Shown here: piece after piece, positions 51,782 through 60,251 of the stretch | How positions within the stretch are numbered: position 1 is the first letter of the stretch | Layout: every line of letters begins with the position of its first letter | NCBI RefSeq assembly: GCF_030269365.1 | Contig: NZ_BSTF01000004.1 | Coordinates: 496,001-560,000, forward strand | DNA: 64,000 bases | Source: Lentzea sp. NBRC 102530 | Lineage (GTDB): Bacteria; Actinomycetota; Actinomycetes; Mycobacteriales; Pseudonocardiaceae | Direction of reading: 5' to 3' | Program-made: the position numbers and the translations under genes | The notes under the pieces: model-generated | Database searches by the model: none | What the model was told of the DNA's origin: nothing | The model's input: the letters and a program-made list of their open reading frames with translations, nothing else

Positions 51782-52360
51782 TCACCGCCGTCGCGGGCTG
51801 CTGCCCAAGCCCCCTGCCGCGGCCCCGTTGAGCGTGGTGCCCTCCGGGTAGCCGAGTGGCAGGTACATCCACACGTCGTCCCAGCGCTCCGTCCCCACGG
51901 CAATGGCGTTGGGCATCCGCCCGCACTCCCGAAACCCGAGGCTCTCGTACAGCTCGATGGCGCCGTGGTTGTTGCCGCGCACCCCGAGCATCAGGATTTC
52001 GAGGCTTGCGGAGCGGGCGTTGGCGATGAGGCCCTCCATCACCTGCCTGCCCAGTCCGAGGCCGCGGGCCGACGGGTGCGCCATGATCTGCTGGACCTCG
52101 GCCCGGTGCCCGAACACGGCGGTCGAGCCCCGGCGCCACAGGCCCACCGCGCGCACCACGCCGTCCACCTGGACCGCGCAGAACGCGGCGTCACCATCGC
52201 GGACCTGCTTCAGCACACCGTCCAACCAGGTCGAAATGCGCTCGAAGGAGGGAGGCGAGTGGTAGCCGACGGCTCCGCCCGCGGCCACCACGTCGTGGAC
52301 CACCGCGTGGATCTCGGTGCGGAGGTGGTCGTCGGCTTCCGAGAGCCAGAGCAGCGTCAT
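51782..52360 (-). CDS. GNAT-family N-acetyltransferase
   Basis: A 192-residue acetyl-CoA-dependent acetyltransferase. The start is ATG 52360, and TACGAT (reverse strand of 52367-52372) lies 6 nt upstream, so the mRNA may be leaderless. The acetyl-CoA loop is RGLGLGRQVMEGL (about residues 105-117), preceded by the strand VQQIMAHPSA, and followed by ILMLGVRGNNHGAIELYESLGFRECG, the standard GNAT C-terminal half. The substrate is unknown; the sequence is like single-domain small-molecule or antibiotic acetyltransferases. It is divergent from the ABC exporter genes across 55 nt. Confidence 0.88.
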   Translation of the reverse strand: MTLLWLSEADDHLRTEIHAVVHDVVAAGGAVGYHSPPSFERISTWLDGVLKQVRDGDAAFCAVQVDGVVRAVGLWRRGSTAVFGHRAEVQQIMAHPSARGLGLGRQVMEGLIANARSASLEILMLGVRGNNHGAIELYESLGFRECGRMPNAIAVGTERWDDVWMYLPLGYPEGTTLNGAAAGGLGSSPRRR

Positions 52361-52402
52361 GGGGCGATCGTAATTGCGGTGAAAATTGTCAGACCTGTTC
52401 GT

Positions 52403-52408
52403 TAACGT
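52403..52408 (+). promoter_or_regulatory. Leaderless -10 element of the ABC exporter operon
   Basis: TAACGT (TANNNT) lies 7 nt before GTG 52416, and no ribosome site precedes that start. Together with TACGAT on the other strand it makes a compact divergent promoter within 55 nt. Confidence 0.45.
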
Positions 52409-52415
52409 CGGGCGG

Positions 52416-53330
52416 GTGGAGAACCTCGTTGAGGCCAAGGCCCTGACCAAGCACTTCGGGTCGTTCGAGGCCGTGCGCGGCATCGACGTCGAGGTGCGGC
52501 GGGGCGAGGCGTTCGGGTTTCTCGGGCCCAACGGGGCCGGGAAGTCGTCGACCATGCGGATGATCTCGTGCGTGTCCGGGCGGACCGGCGGAGATCTCAA
52601 GGTGCTCGGGATGGATCCCGGGACGGACGGGCCGAAGATCAGGGCGAGACTCGGCGTGGTGCCGCAGCTGGACAACCTCGACACGGAGTTGACGGTCCGG
52701 CAGAACCTGCAGATCTACGGGCGGTACTTCGGCATGTCCCGGCAGAAGTGCCGGGAAAAGGCGGTGGAGCTGCTGGAGTTCGCGCAGCTCGCGGATCGGG
52801 CGGACCACGAGGTCGAGCCGCTGAGCGGCGGCATGAAGCGCCGGCTCACGATCGCGCGGTCGCTGGTGAACGATCCGGAGCTGCTGCTGCTGGACGAACC
52901 CACCACCGGGTTGGACCCGCAGGCCCGGCACCTGTTGTGGGACAGGCTGTTCCGGCTGAAGCAGGAGGGCGTCACGCTCATCATCACCACGCACTACATG
53001 GACGAGGCGGAGCAGTTGTGCGACCGGCTCGTGGTGATGGACGGCGGGCGGATCGCGGCCGAGGGGTCGCCCAAAGAGCTGATCACCAGGTACTCCACCA
53101 AAGAGGTGCTGGAGCTGCGGTTCCAGCCCGACGAGGAGAAGCCCGACCTCACGAGGTTCGCCGAACGGGTCGAGGTGCTGCCGGACCGGTTGCTGCTGTA
53201 CACGGTGGACGGTGAGGCGACGTTGCAGAGGGTGCACGAGCAAGGGGTGACACCTGTGCAGAGCCTGGTGCGCAGGAGTTCCCTGGAGGACGTGTTCCTC
53301 AGGCTCACCGGCCGGACGTTGGTGGACTGA
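52416..53330 (+). CDS. ABC exporter ATP-binding protein, DrrA/NodI type
   Basis: ATPase of 304 residues that powers the two permeases downstream. I prefer GTG 52416, which gives the family N-terminus (VEAKALTKHFGSFEAVRGIDVEV) and sits 7 nt after a -10-like TAACGT, over ATG 52386. Walker A is GPNGAGKSS, the signature LSGGMKRRL, Walker B LLLLDEPTTGLDP, and the switch His is in TTHYMDEAEQL. The C-terminal 70 residues (VEVLPDRLLLY to SSLEDVFLRLTGR) are the DrrA-type extension. The stop overlaps the next ATG. Antibiotic self-resistance or lipid export are typical roles. Confidence 0.93.
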   Translation: MENLVEAKALTKHFGSFEAVRGIDVEVRRGEAFGFLGPNGAGKSSTMRMISCVSGRTGGDLKVLGMDPGTDGPKIRARLGVVPQLDNLDTELTVRQNLQIYGRYFGMSRQKCREKAVELLEFAQLADRADHEVEPLSGGMKRRLTIARSLVNDPELLLLDEPTTGLDPQARHLLWDRLFRLKQEGVTLIITTHYMDEAEQLCDRLVVMDGGRIAAEGSPKELITRYSTKEVLELRFQPDEEKPDLTRFAERVEVLPDRLLLYTVDGEATLQRVHEQGVTPVQSLVRRSSLEDVFLRLTGRTLVD

Positions 53331-54103
53331 TGGACACGTTGCGGGCGAGTTGGTTCGGGTTCGAGAAGACCTGGACGTGGTACCGGCGCAACTGGCGGGC
53401 CACGGCCGTGTCGGGCTTCCTCACGCCGGTGTTGTTCCTGTTGGCGCTCGGGGTCGGGTTCGGGTCGCAGGTGCAGTCGACGGCGTTGATCGGGGGCGTG
53501 CCGTACCTGCAGTACCTGGCGCCCGCGCTGGTCGTGGTCACGGCGGTGCAGGGGGCCACGTTCGAGTCGACGTTCCCGGTCATGTCGCAGTTCATGTGGC
53601 AGAAGTCGTTCATCGCCATGGTGGCCACGCCGATCACGCCCGCGCAGGTGCTCTACTCGCAGGTGATGTGGCTCGGCTCGCAGCTGTTGTTGCGGTCGGT
53701 GGTGTTCGTGGGCGTCGCGGCCGTGCTCGGGGCGGCGGCGGGGCCGGGGATCCTGCTCGCGATCCTGGCCGGGACGCTGGCGGGGCTCGCGTTCGGCGTG
53801 CCGTTGGTGGCCTACAGCGCCACGTTGGAGAAGCCCGAGGCGTTCAACAACATCTTCCGGTTCGTGCTCATGCCGATGACGTTGTTCACCGGCGCGTTCT
53901 TCCCCGTCAGCCAGCTGCCGGACTGGTTGGTGCCGGTGGTGTGGCTGACGCCCGCCTGGCACGGCATCGAGCTCGCGCGCGGCGCGACGTTCGGCACGTT
54001 GGACCTGTTGCCGGCGTTGGGGCACGTCGTGTACCTCGGGGCGTTGGTCGTCGTCGGGATCGTGCTCGGCGTGAAGTTCTTCCACCGGAGGCTGGCGGTA
54101 TGA
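53330..54103 (+). CDS. ABC-2 type transporter permease, NodJ-like (first)
   Basis: Membrane protein of 257 residues with six predicted helices and the ABC-2 layout. The N-terminal amphipathic part (FGFEKTWTWYRRNWRATAVSGFLTPVLF) and the late FVLMPMTLFTGAFFPVSQLPDWL match NodJ/lipooligosaccharide-type permeases. The ATG overlaps the ATPase stop by one base, and the stop overlaps the next ATG (ATGA), so the three genes are tightly coupled. It probably pairs with the next permease as a heterodimer. Confidence 0.9.
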   Translation: MDTLRASWFGFEKTWTWYRRNWRATAVSGFLTPVLFLLALGVGFGSQVQSTALIGGVPYLQYLAPALVVVTAVQGATFESTFPVMSQFMWQKSFIAMVATPITPAQVLYSQVMWLGSQLLLRSVVFVGVAAVLGAAAGPGILLAILAGTLAGLAFGVPLVAYSATLEKPEAFNNIFRFVLMPMTLFTGAFFPVSQLPDWLVPVVWLTPAWHGIELARGATFGTLDLLPALGHVVYLGALVVVGIVLGVKFFHRRLAV

Positions 54104-54945
54104 CGCAGACCCTCGACCGCGCCGACCAGGCCCGGCCCGCGAGCGTGGGGCTGCTGTGGCGGGTGATCCCGCCGGGGTTGTACGGCGGCAAGGCGAGCAA
54201 GCTCGTCGAACGGTCCGCGATGGTGAACCGGCGCGCGTGGTTCGTGCTGGTCGGCGGCGCGTTCGAGCCCATGCTGTTCCTCTGGTCGCTCGGGCTCGGG
54301 TTCGGGCAGATGGTCACCTCGGTGGCCGGGCCGGACGGGCAGCCGATCAGCTACGCGGCGTTCGTGGCGCCCGCCCTGCTCGCGGCCAGCGCGATGAACG
54401 GGGCCGTGTACGACGCGACGTTCAACGTGTTCTTCAAGTTCAAGTACGCGAAGCTCTACGACGCGATGCTCACGACCCCGATGGGGCCGATGGACATCGC
54501 GATCGGTGAGATCTCCTGGGCGTTGCTGCGCGGCGGGCTGTACTCGGCCGGGTTCATCGCGGTCATGCTCGGCATGGGGCTGGTCTTCTCGCCGTGGGCG
54601 TTGCTGGCGTTGCCCGCGGCACTGCTGGTGGCGTTCGCGTTCGCGGCGGTGGGCATGGCGGCGACGACGTTCATGAGGTCCTGGCAGGACTTCGACCTCG
54701 TGCAACTCGCGGTGCTGCCGATGTTCCTGTTCTCGACGACGTTCTACCCGCTCAGCGTCTACCCGGGCTGGTTGCAGGCGGTGGTGTCGTGGACGCCGCT
54801 CTACCACGCGGTCGAGCTGATGCGCGGTCTCACGCTCGGCGTCGTCGGCTGGGGCATGCTCGGGCACGTCGCGTACTTCGCGGTGCTGTCGGCCGTCGGA
54901 ACGGTGGTCGCGGCACGCCGTCTGGGCAAGTTGTTGCTGGACTGA
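54100..54945 (+). CDS. ABC-2 type transporter permease, NodJ-like (second)
   Basis: Second permease, 281 residues, with six helices and the same plan as its neighbour (MVNRRAWFVLVGGAFEPMLFLWSLGLGFG, and VLPMFLFSTTFYPLSVYPGWLQ). It has an N-terminal 50-residue hydrophilic extension. Start ATG 54100 overlaps the stop of the first permease. Two different permeases with one ATPase suggest a heterodimeric membrane channel. The next gene begins 44 nt downstream with its own leaderless -10 element. Confidence 0.9.
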   Translation: MTQTLDRADQARPASVGLLWRVIPPGLYGGKASKLVERSAMVNRRAWFVLVGGAFEPMLFLWSLGLGFGQMVTSVAGPDGQPISYAAFVAPALLAASAMNGAVYDATFNVFFKFKYAKLYDAMLTTPMGPMDIAIGEISWALLRGGLYSAGFIAVMLGMGLVFSPWALLALPAALLVAFAFAAVGMAATTFMRSWQDFDLVQLAVLPMFLFSTTFYPLSVYPGWLQAVVSWTPLYHAVELMRGLTLGVVGWGMLGHVAYFAVLSAVGTVVAARRLGKLLLD

Positions 54946-54989
54946 CCGCCGATTCGGCCGTCGCCTGTGGGGGCCGTTACTCTGGTCGT

Positions 54990-56951
54990 GTGAGTGTCGA
55001 GTCTGTTTTCCCCAGGTTGGAGCCACTGCTGCCGCGGATCTCCAAGCCGGTGCAGTACGTCGGCGGGGAGCTCAACGCGACCGTCAAGGACTGGGACGCG
55101 GCGTCCGTGCGCTGGGCTTTGATGTACCCCGACGCGTACGAGGTCGGCCTGCCCAACCAGGGCGTCATGATCCTCTACGAGATCCTCAACGAGCTGCCGG
55201 ACGTGCTCGCCGAGCGCACCTACGCGGTGTGGCCGGATCTCGAAGCGCTCATGCGTGAGCACGACGTCCCGCAGTTCACGGTCGACGGGCACCGTCCGCT
55301 CAAGGCGTTCGACCTGATGGGCATCAGCTTCGCGACGGAGCTGGGCTACACCAACATGCTGACGGCGCTGGACCTCGCCGGCATCCCGCTGCACGCGCAG
55401 GACCGCACCGAGGACGACCCGATCGTGGTCGCCGGCGGGCACGCGGCGTTCAACCCCGAACCGATCGCCCAGTTCGTGGACGCGGCGGTGCTCGGCGACG
55501 GCGAGGAGGCCGTCCTCGAGATCACCGAGATCGTGAAGAACTGGAAGGCCGAAGGCTGCCCCGGTGGCCGCGACGAGGTGCTGACCAGGCTCGCCGAGAC
55601 CGGTGGCGTGTACATCCCGCGCTTCTACGACGTGGAGTACCTGCCGGACGGCCGCATCCAGCGCGTCGTGCCGAACCGCGACCGGGTCCCGTACCGCGTG
55701 TTCAAGCGCACCACGATGGACCTCGACGCGTGGCCGTACCCGAAGCAGCCGCTGGTGCCGCTCGCCGAGAGCGTCCACGAGCGGATGAGCGTCGAGATCT
55801 TCCGCGGCTGCACGCGCGGCTGCCGCTTCTGCCAGGCGGGCATGATCACCCGCCCGGTGCGCGAGCGGTCCATCGAGGGCATCGGCGCCATGGTCCAGAA
55901 GGGCCTGGAGGCCACCGGCTTCGAAGAGGTCGGCCTGCTGTCCCTGTCCAGCGCGGACCACAGCGAGATCGCCGAGATCACCAAGGGCCTCGCGGACCGC
56001 TACGAGGGCACCAACACGGGCCTGAGCCTGCCGTCCACGCGCGTCGACGCGTTCAACATCGACCTCGCGAACGAGCTGTCCCGCAACGGACGGCGCTCGG
56101 GTCTCACCTTCGCGCCCGAGGGCGGCAGCGAGCGGATGCGGCGCGTCATCAACAAGATGGTGTCCGAGGAGGACCTCATCCGGACGGTGTCGGCCGCGTT
56201 CTCCAACGGCTGGCGGCAGGTGAAGCTCTACTTCATGTGCGGTCTGCCGACCGAGGAGGACGAGGACGTCCTGCAGATCGCGGAGATGGCGAAGAACGTC
56301 ATCCGCGCGGGCCGGCAGGCGAGCGGCCGCAACGACGTCCGCTGCACCATCTCGATCGGCGGGTTCGTGCCCAAGCCGCACACGCCGTTCCAGTGGGCGC
56401 CGCAGTGCGACCCGGACGTGGTCGACGACCGCCTCCGCAAGCTCCGCGAGGCCGTCAACGCCGACCGCAGCCTCGGCCGCAACATCGGCATGCGCTACCA
56501 CGACGGCAAGCCGAGCCTCATCGAAGGCCTGCTCAGCCGGGGTGACCGCCGCATCGGCAAGGTCATCGAGGCCGTGTGGCGCGACGGCGGCCGGTTCGAC
56601 GGCTGGAGCGAGCACTTCAGCTACGACCGGTGGACCGCCATGGCCGCGCAGGAGCTCGAGCCGCTCGGCGTCGACCTCGCCTGGTTCACCACCCGCGAGC
56701 GCGAGGAGCTGGAGGTCCTGCCCTGGGACCACCTCGACTCGGGCCTCGACAAGGAGTGGCTCTGGGCCGACTGGCAGGACGCGCTCGACGAGCGCGAGCA
56801 GGACGACTGCCGCTGGACCCCGTGCTTCGACTGCGGTGTCTGCCCCGCGATGGGCACCGACATCGAGGTCGGCCCGACCGGGCGCAAGCTGCTGCCGATC
56901 TCCCCGGTCGGCATCGGTTCGCCGGTGAAGAACCCCTCGCTCACGCCGTGA
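54990..56951 (+). CDS. B12-binding domain/radical SAM protein, TIGR03960 family
   Basis: A 653-residue protein. The start is GTG 54990; TACTCT lies 6 nt upstream, suggesting a leaderless mRNA. N-terminal residues to about 240 look like a cobalamin-binding fold (MGISFATELGYTNMLTALDLAGIPL, VAGGHAAFNPEP). The radical SAM cluster is CTRGCRFCQ (C-x3-C-x2-C, about residues 273-280). The C-terminal extension ends with a further Cys set, WTPCFDCGVCPAMG. In most bacteria this protein is encoded with the TIGR03936 (DUF2344) protein, which here follows after two inserted genes. The reaction is not established. Its 3' end overlaps the convergent phzF-like gene by 11 nt. Confidence 0.92.
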   Translation: MSVESVFPRLEPLLPRISKPVQYVGGELNATVKDWDAASVRWALMYPDAYEVGLPNQGVMILYEILNELPDVLAERTYAVWPDLEALMREHDVPQFTVDGHRPLKAFDLMGISFATELGYTNMLTALDLAGIPLHAQDRTEDDPIVVAGGHAAFNPEPIAQFVDAAVLGDGEEAVLEITEIVKNWKAEGCPGGRDEVLTRLAETGGVYIPRFYDVEYLPDGRIQRVVPNRDRVPYRVFKRTTMDLDAWPYPKQPLVPLAESVHERMSVEIFRGCTRGCRFCQAGMITRPVRERSIEGIGAMVQKGLEATGFEEVGLLSLSSADHSEIAEITKGLADRYEGTNTGLSLPSTRVDAFNIDLANELSRNGRRSGLTFAPEGGSERMRRVINKMVSEEDLIRTVSAAFSNGWRQVKLYFMCGLPTEEDEDVLQIAEMAKNVIRAGRQASGRNDVRCTISIGGFVPKPHTPFQWAPQCDPDVVDDRLRKLREAVNADRSLGRNIGMRYHDGKPSLIEGLLSRGDRRIGKVIEAVWRDGGRFDGWSEHFSYDRWTAMAAQELEPLGVDLAWFTTREREELEVLPWDHLDSGLDKEWLWADWQDALDEREQDDCRWTPCFDCGVCPAMGTDIEVGPTGRKLLPISPVGIGSPVKNPSLTP

Positions 56952-57678
56952 CGGCGAGCCCGCCCACCATCACGCCCGCCTCCGACGAGGTGGCCGTGAT
57001 GGTGGCGGGCCGGCCGAGCGAGTCGCCCATGTCGACGGTGACGTCCGCGCCCAGGTGAGCCGCGAGACAGGCCGTGCTGTTGGCGTTCGCGATGTCCTCC
57101 GGAACGCCGATGGACGGCGCGAACATCCTTGCCGCGTACCGGCTTCCGCCTGAGTAGGTGTAGCAGCCGAGCAGTCCGGACTCGTCGGTCGCCGCCTTCA
57201 GCAGGTCCAGGTCAGGACTCAGCGCGGCGACGTCCGGCACCTCGATGAGCATCCGCGGCCTGCCGAGCGTGGCGATCACACACGAGCCGTCAGTGCCCAA
57301 CGCGCGCACGACCGCGTCTCGTTCCGCGGAGCTGGCTTCACGGACCTGGATCGGGCCCGGATCGAAGAACGCCTCGACGCCCGCGGACGTGAGTTCCGCC
57401 GTGCCCCGGAACGTCCGCGCGCCCGCCCGCAACGTGAACTCGCGCGTGCCGTCGGCGGCCAGCACCGCCAGCGCCGCCACGGTTCCGTGCCCGCAGCCCG
57501 GCAGCTCGCCCTCGGACGTGAAGAACCGCAACGCGCCCTGCGGCCCGAGGAAGACGGCGTGCGAGGTGCCGTGCTCGACGGGCAACGCCCGTCGTTCGGC
57601 GTCGCTGAACTCCCCGTCGGGCAGCACCAGCGTCGGACTGCCGCCGGACCCGTCGCGCAGGCAGGCGTTGACGATCAC
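56941..57678 (-). CDS. PhzF-family isomerase/epimerase
   Basis: A 245-residue member of the PhzF/diaminopimelate epimerase-like fold. The start is GTG 57678, overlapping the stop of the subtilase gene in a GTGA junction, and gives VIVNACLRDGSGGSPTLVL. The catalytic Glu expected in PhzF is replaced or moved: the corresponding opening reads SGGSPTLVLPDGEFSDAERR, with a plausible Glu in EHGTSHAVF. ELPGCGHGTVAALAVL is the classical PhzF substrate-loop motif. The function is unknown; it is probably an isomerase on a small metabolite. Co-transcription with a secreted protease is unusual. Confidence 0.85.
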   Translation of the reverse strand: MIVNACLRDGSGGSPTLVLPDGEFSDAERRALPVEHGTSHAVFLGPQGALRFFTSEGELPGCGHGTVAALAVLAADGTREFTLRAGARTFRGTAELTSAGVEAFFDPGPIQVREASSAERDAVVRALGTDGSCVIATLGRPRMLIEVPDVAALSPDLDLLKAATDESGLLGCYTYSGGSRYAARMFAPSIGVPEDIANANSTACLAAHLGADVTVDMGDSLGRPATITATSSEAGVMVGGLAVTA

Positions 57679-59105
57679 TTCGTGACGGCGGCGAGGGCGT
57701 CCACGAGCCCGTGGCCGTAGAACGAGTTGTACTCCGAGTACCCGGTGCAGAACGCGTCCTGCACGCCCGTGCCGTTGAGGTCGTAGTCGTCCGGGCAGGC
57801 CAGTGTCTGCGCCTGCGCGTTCAGCATGCGGCCCAGCGACACCGCGTCGGTGTCGGGGTGCGTCGACGCGATCAGCGCCGCGACGCCGGACGCGTGCGGG
57901 GCCGCCATCGACGTGCCGCACGAGTAGTCGTAGCCGGACGGCACGGTCGACAGCACGCACCCGTTCGGTGTGCGCGGATCGCCACCCGGCGCCGTCACGT
58001 CGATCGCGCCGAGCCCGTAGGAGCTGTACCCGGCCTTGGTCCGGTTCGAGTCGACCGCCGACACGCCCACCACGTTCTTGAGCTGCGCGGGCAGCACCAC
58101 GCACGTCGAGTCGACCGGCCGCGTCTGCGCCTCGCCGTTCGTCGGCGACAACGAGTCGCGGCCCGGCCGGGACAGGTCGGCGGCGGCGTTCCCGGCGGCG
58201 GCGACGGTCAGCACGTTGCGCGAGGTCGCGTAGTCCACGGCCCGGCGCACGGCCTCGTAGACGACCCGCTGGCCCGGCTCGCTCTGGCACGTGAACAGGT
58301 ACGGGTCGATGAAGTAGCTGTTGTTGGTGATGGTCATCTGCTGTGAGGCGGCCCACATGAACCCGCACACCGCGTACTCGGGGTAGATGAACCCGTCGTC
58401 GTCGACGACCTTCACGGACGCGATGCGCACGCCCGGCGCCACGCCGGTGGTGCCGCGGCCGTCGTCAGCGGCGGCGATGGTGCCCGCGACGTGCGTGCCG
58501 TGCGGCGACGTCGTCGGGATCCACGCGGACGGCGAGGTGTCGGGCTTGCCGGTGAGGCAGCCCGCGGACAGTTCGGGGGCCAGCGCGCCCACCAGGTCGG
58601 GGTGGCGGGCGTCGACGCCGGAGTCCAGCACGCCCACGACGACGGACTTGGAGCCCGTGGTGATCTCGTGCGCCTGCGGGGCCCGGATGAGATCCATGTC
58701 CCATTGTTCGGACGAGCGCCCACCGGAGGGCCGGAAGAGCTCCGTGTCGTCCTTCTTCCGCTTCGCCGACCGCTTGGCGACGCTCTCGGCCTGCGCGCTG
58801 TAGGCGCGGTCCGGGCCGATCCGCTTGAGGAAACCGGGGTCCGGCGAGGTGGCCACCGCGACCGCGATCTGGGGGTAGTAGACGGTCGTCAGACCACACG
58901 CCCCGGTGACCTCCGCGTTGGCCTGCTCGGCGGTCGTGGCCTGCGGAAACACCACCAGGTACCGCAGCAGCGGACCCGGCTGGATGCAGGCGGGGGCCTC
59001 GGGCGTCGACTCCGGCTCGGCGCCGGCGGGCAGGGACGCCGCCAATACCCCGGCCACGAGCAGTGCGGTCATCGCCGCCGCTCGGGCGCGGTGGAGCAGA
59101 GGCAC
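57675..59105 (-). CDS. Secreted subtilisin-like serine peptidase (S8)
   Basis: A 476-residue exported protease. The signal peptide is about 29 residues (AMTALLVAGVLAASLPAGA), followed by an inhibitor-like propeptide that ends near residue 125 in a Lys/Arg-rich linker (KRSAKRKKDD). The catalytic triad is Asp161 (VLDSGVDARHPD), His202 (SPHGTHVAGT) and Ser399 (CGTSMAAPHASGVA), with the oxyanion Asn in AAAGNAAAD. Paired Cys suggest disulfides. No C-terminal membrane helix is present, so it is secreted rather than a mycosin-type anchored protease. The stop overlaps the start of the phzF-like gene. Confidence 0.94.
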   Translation of the reverse strand: MPLLHRARAAAMTALLVAGVLAASLPAGAEPESTPEAPACIQPGPLLRYLVVFPQATTAEQANAEVTGACGLTTVYYPQIAVAVATSPDPGFLKRIGPDRAYSAQAESVAKRSAKRKKDDTELFRPSGGRSSEQWDMDLIRAPQAHEITTGSKSVVVGVLDSGVDARHPDLVGALAPELSAGCLTGKPDTSPSAWIPTTSPHGTHVAGTIAAADDGRGTTGVAPGVRIASVKVVDDDGFIYPEYAVCGFMWAASQQMTITNNSYFIDPYLFTCQSEPGQRVVYEAVRRAVDYATSRNVLTVAAAGNAAADLSRPGRDSLSPTNGEAQTRPVDSTCVVLPAQLKNVVGVSAVDSNRTKAGYSSYGLGAIDVTAPGGDPRTPNGCVLSTVPSGYDYSCGTSMAAPHASGVAALIASTHPDTDAVSLGRMLNAQAQTLACPDDYDLNGTGVQDAFCTGYSEYNSFYGHGLVDALAAVTK

Positions 59106-59199
59106 CAGGGACCTCCAGGTAGGCAGGGCGTCCAGTCAGCCGGACCGTAGCCACGCGCAACGATCTAGACAAGCTGAACGTTCTGAATCGGGTTCACGG

Positions 59200-59275
59200 T
59201 ACCGTCCTCATGGACGAACAGCCTGCGCCGATGGGACCGCTCACCCATCGGAACACCACTCGGGAGCACCACTGA
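59200..59275 (+). promoter_or_regulatory. Promoter-like element and 21-codon upstream ORF ahead of the TIGR03936 gene
   Basis: TACCGT (59200-59205) is a -10 element 4 nt before ATG 59210, which opens a 21-codon frame (MDEQPAPMGPLTHRNTTREH...) ending at TGA 59273-59275. That stop overlaps CTG 59272, a possible start of the next gene, with GGGAG a few bases before. This may be a translationally coupled leader, but could be chance. Confidence 0.35.
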
Positions 59276-59310
59276 GCCGCAACCTGCCCAACAACCCGTC
59301 GGCCGCCGCC

Positions 59311-60036
59311 GTGCAGAAGCTGCGCCTCCGCTACACCAAGCGGGGGAGGCTGCGTTTCACTTCGCACCGCGACATCGCTCGCACGTTCGAACGCGCGCTG
59401 CGCAGGGCAGGCGTACCCATGGCGTACTCGCAGGGGTTCAGCCCTCACCCGAAGGTGTCGTGGGTGGGGGCCGCGCCGACCGGCGTGGCGAGCGAGGCCG
59501 AGTACGTCGAGGTGTCCGTGGTCGAGAAGGTCGACCCGGTGGCTCTCAAGATCGCGCTCGACGCGGCGTTGCCCCCCGGCATCGACGTCGTCGACATCGT
59601 CGGGTCGCTCGGCGGCAACCTCACCGAGCGCATCGACGCGAGCGAGTGGCGGATCGAGCTCGACGGGGTCGCCCCCGACGAGCTGGCCAAGGCCGTGGAG
59701 GTGTTCCTCTCGGCGGAGTCCGTCGAGGTCGAACGGCTCACCAAGAGCGGTGTGAAGATGCTCGACGTGCGGCCTGCCGTCGTGTCGGCGCTGGTCGAAC
59801 CACGTTCGAGCGACGCCGGACACGATGACACCGCTTTGTCACAACCGTGTGGGATACTCATGACGGTCGTACGGCAGGTAACGCCTACCGTTCGACCCGA
59901 CGACGTGCTGAATGCGCTTCGCGTCGTGGCCGATCTCGTGCCGCCGGTACCTGCGAAAGCAACCCGGATGGCGCAGGGACGCCTCGATGACGACGGCAGG
60001 CTGGTGGACCCGCTCCAACAGGACAGAGAGTCCTGA
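59311..60036 (+). CDS. TIGR03936 (DUF2344) radical SAM-associated protein
   Basis: A 241-residue protein from GTG 59311, giving QKLRLRYTKRGRLRFTSHRD, which is how many relatives begin. A CTG at 59272 preceded by GGGAG would add 13 residues (SRNLPNNPSAAAV) and may be the real start. Conserved motifs are FTSHRDIARTFERALRRAGVPMAYSQGFSPHPK and GVASEAEYVEV. It is the usual partner of the TIGR03960 radical SAM protein and normally lies between it and rne, as here. The molecular role is unknown, perhaps RNA modification. The C-terminus after residue 200 is low in conservation. Confidence 0.9.
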   Translation: MQKLRLRYTKRGRLRFTSHRDIARTFERALRRAGVPMAYSQGFSPHPKVSWVGAAPTGVASEAEYVEVSVVEKVDPVALKIALDAALPPGIDVVDIVGSLGGNLTERIDASEWRIELDGVAPDELAKAVEVFLSAESVEVERLTKSGVKMLDVRPAVVSALVEPRSSDAGHDDTALSQPCGILMTVVRQVTPTVRPDDVLNALRVVADLVPPVPAKATRMAQGRLDDDGRLVDPLQQDRES

Positions 60037-60251
60037 CAGGAGCGCGGGTCGCGCCAGCTGCGACGCGCAAACAGGAGGAGCGGCGCTGACAGCGGCGTCG
60101 TCGTGGGACCTGCGCAAGCGTGCGCCCGGTGAGGCGCCACGCCGCTGCGCGCGAGGCAAGGATTCCCGCCGCGAGCAGCGGTGGAGAGAGACAAGAGAGG
60201 CCCCTGCGCGGCCGCGTCCTCACGGGACGCGCCCGGGGGTGGAGGAGCTGC
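60037..60251 (+). promoter_or_regulatory. rne leader region with a hairpin before the ribosome site
   Basis: No gene is visible in these 215 nt. CGCGTCC and GGACGCG (60213-60219, 60225-60231) form a 7-bp hairpin with loop TCACG, ending 10 nt before the GGAGGAG ribosome site. RNase E controls its own mRNA through leader structures in enterobacteria; a similar role here is only a suggestion. Confidence 0.35.

Noticed and set aside
58906-59310. An N-terminal extension of the TIGR03936 protein to 58906
   Set aside because: It runs antisense through the start of the subtilase gene and has no family similarity before about 59272.
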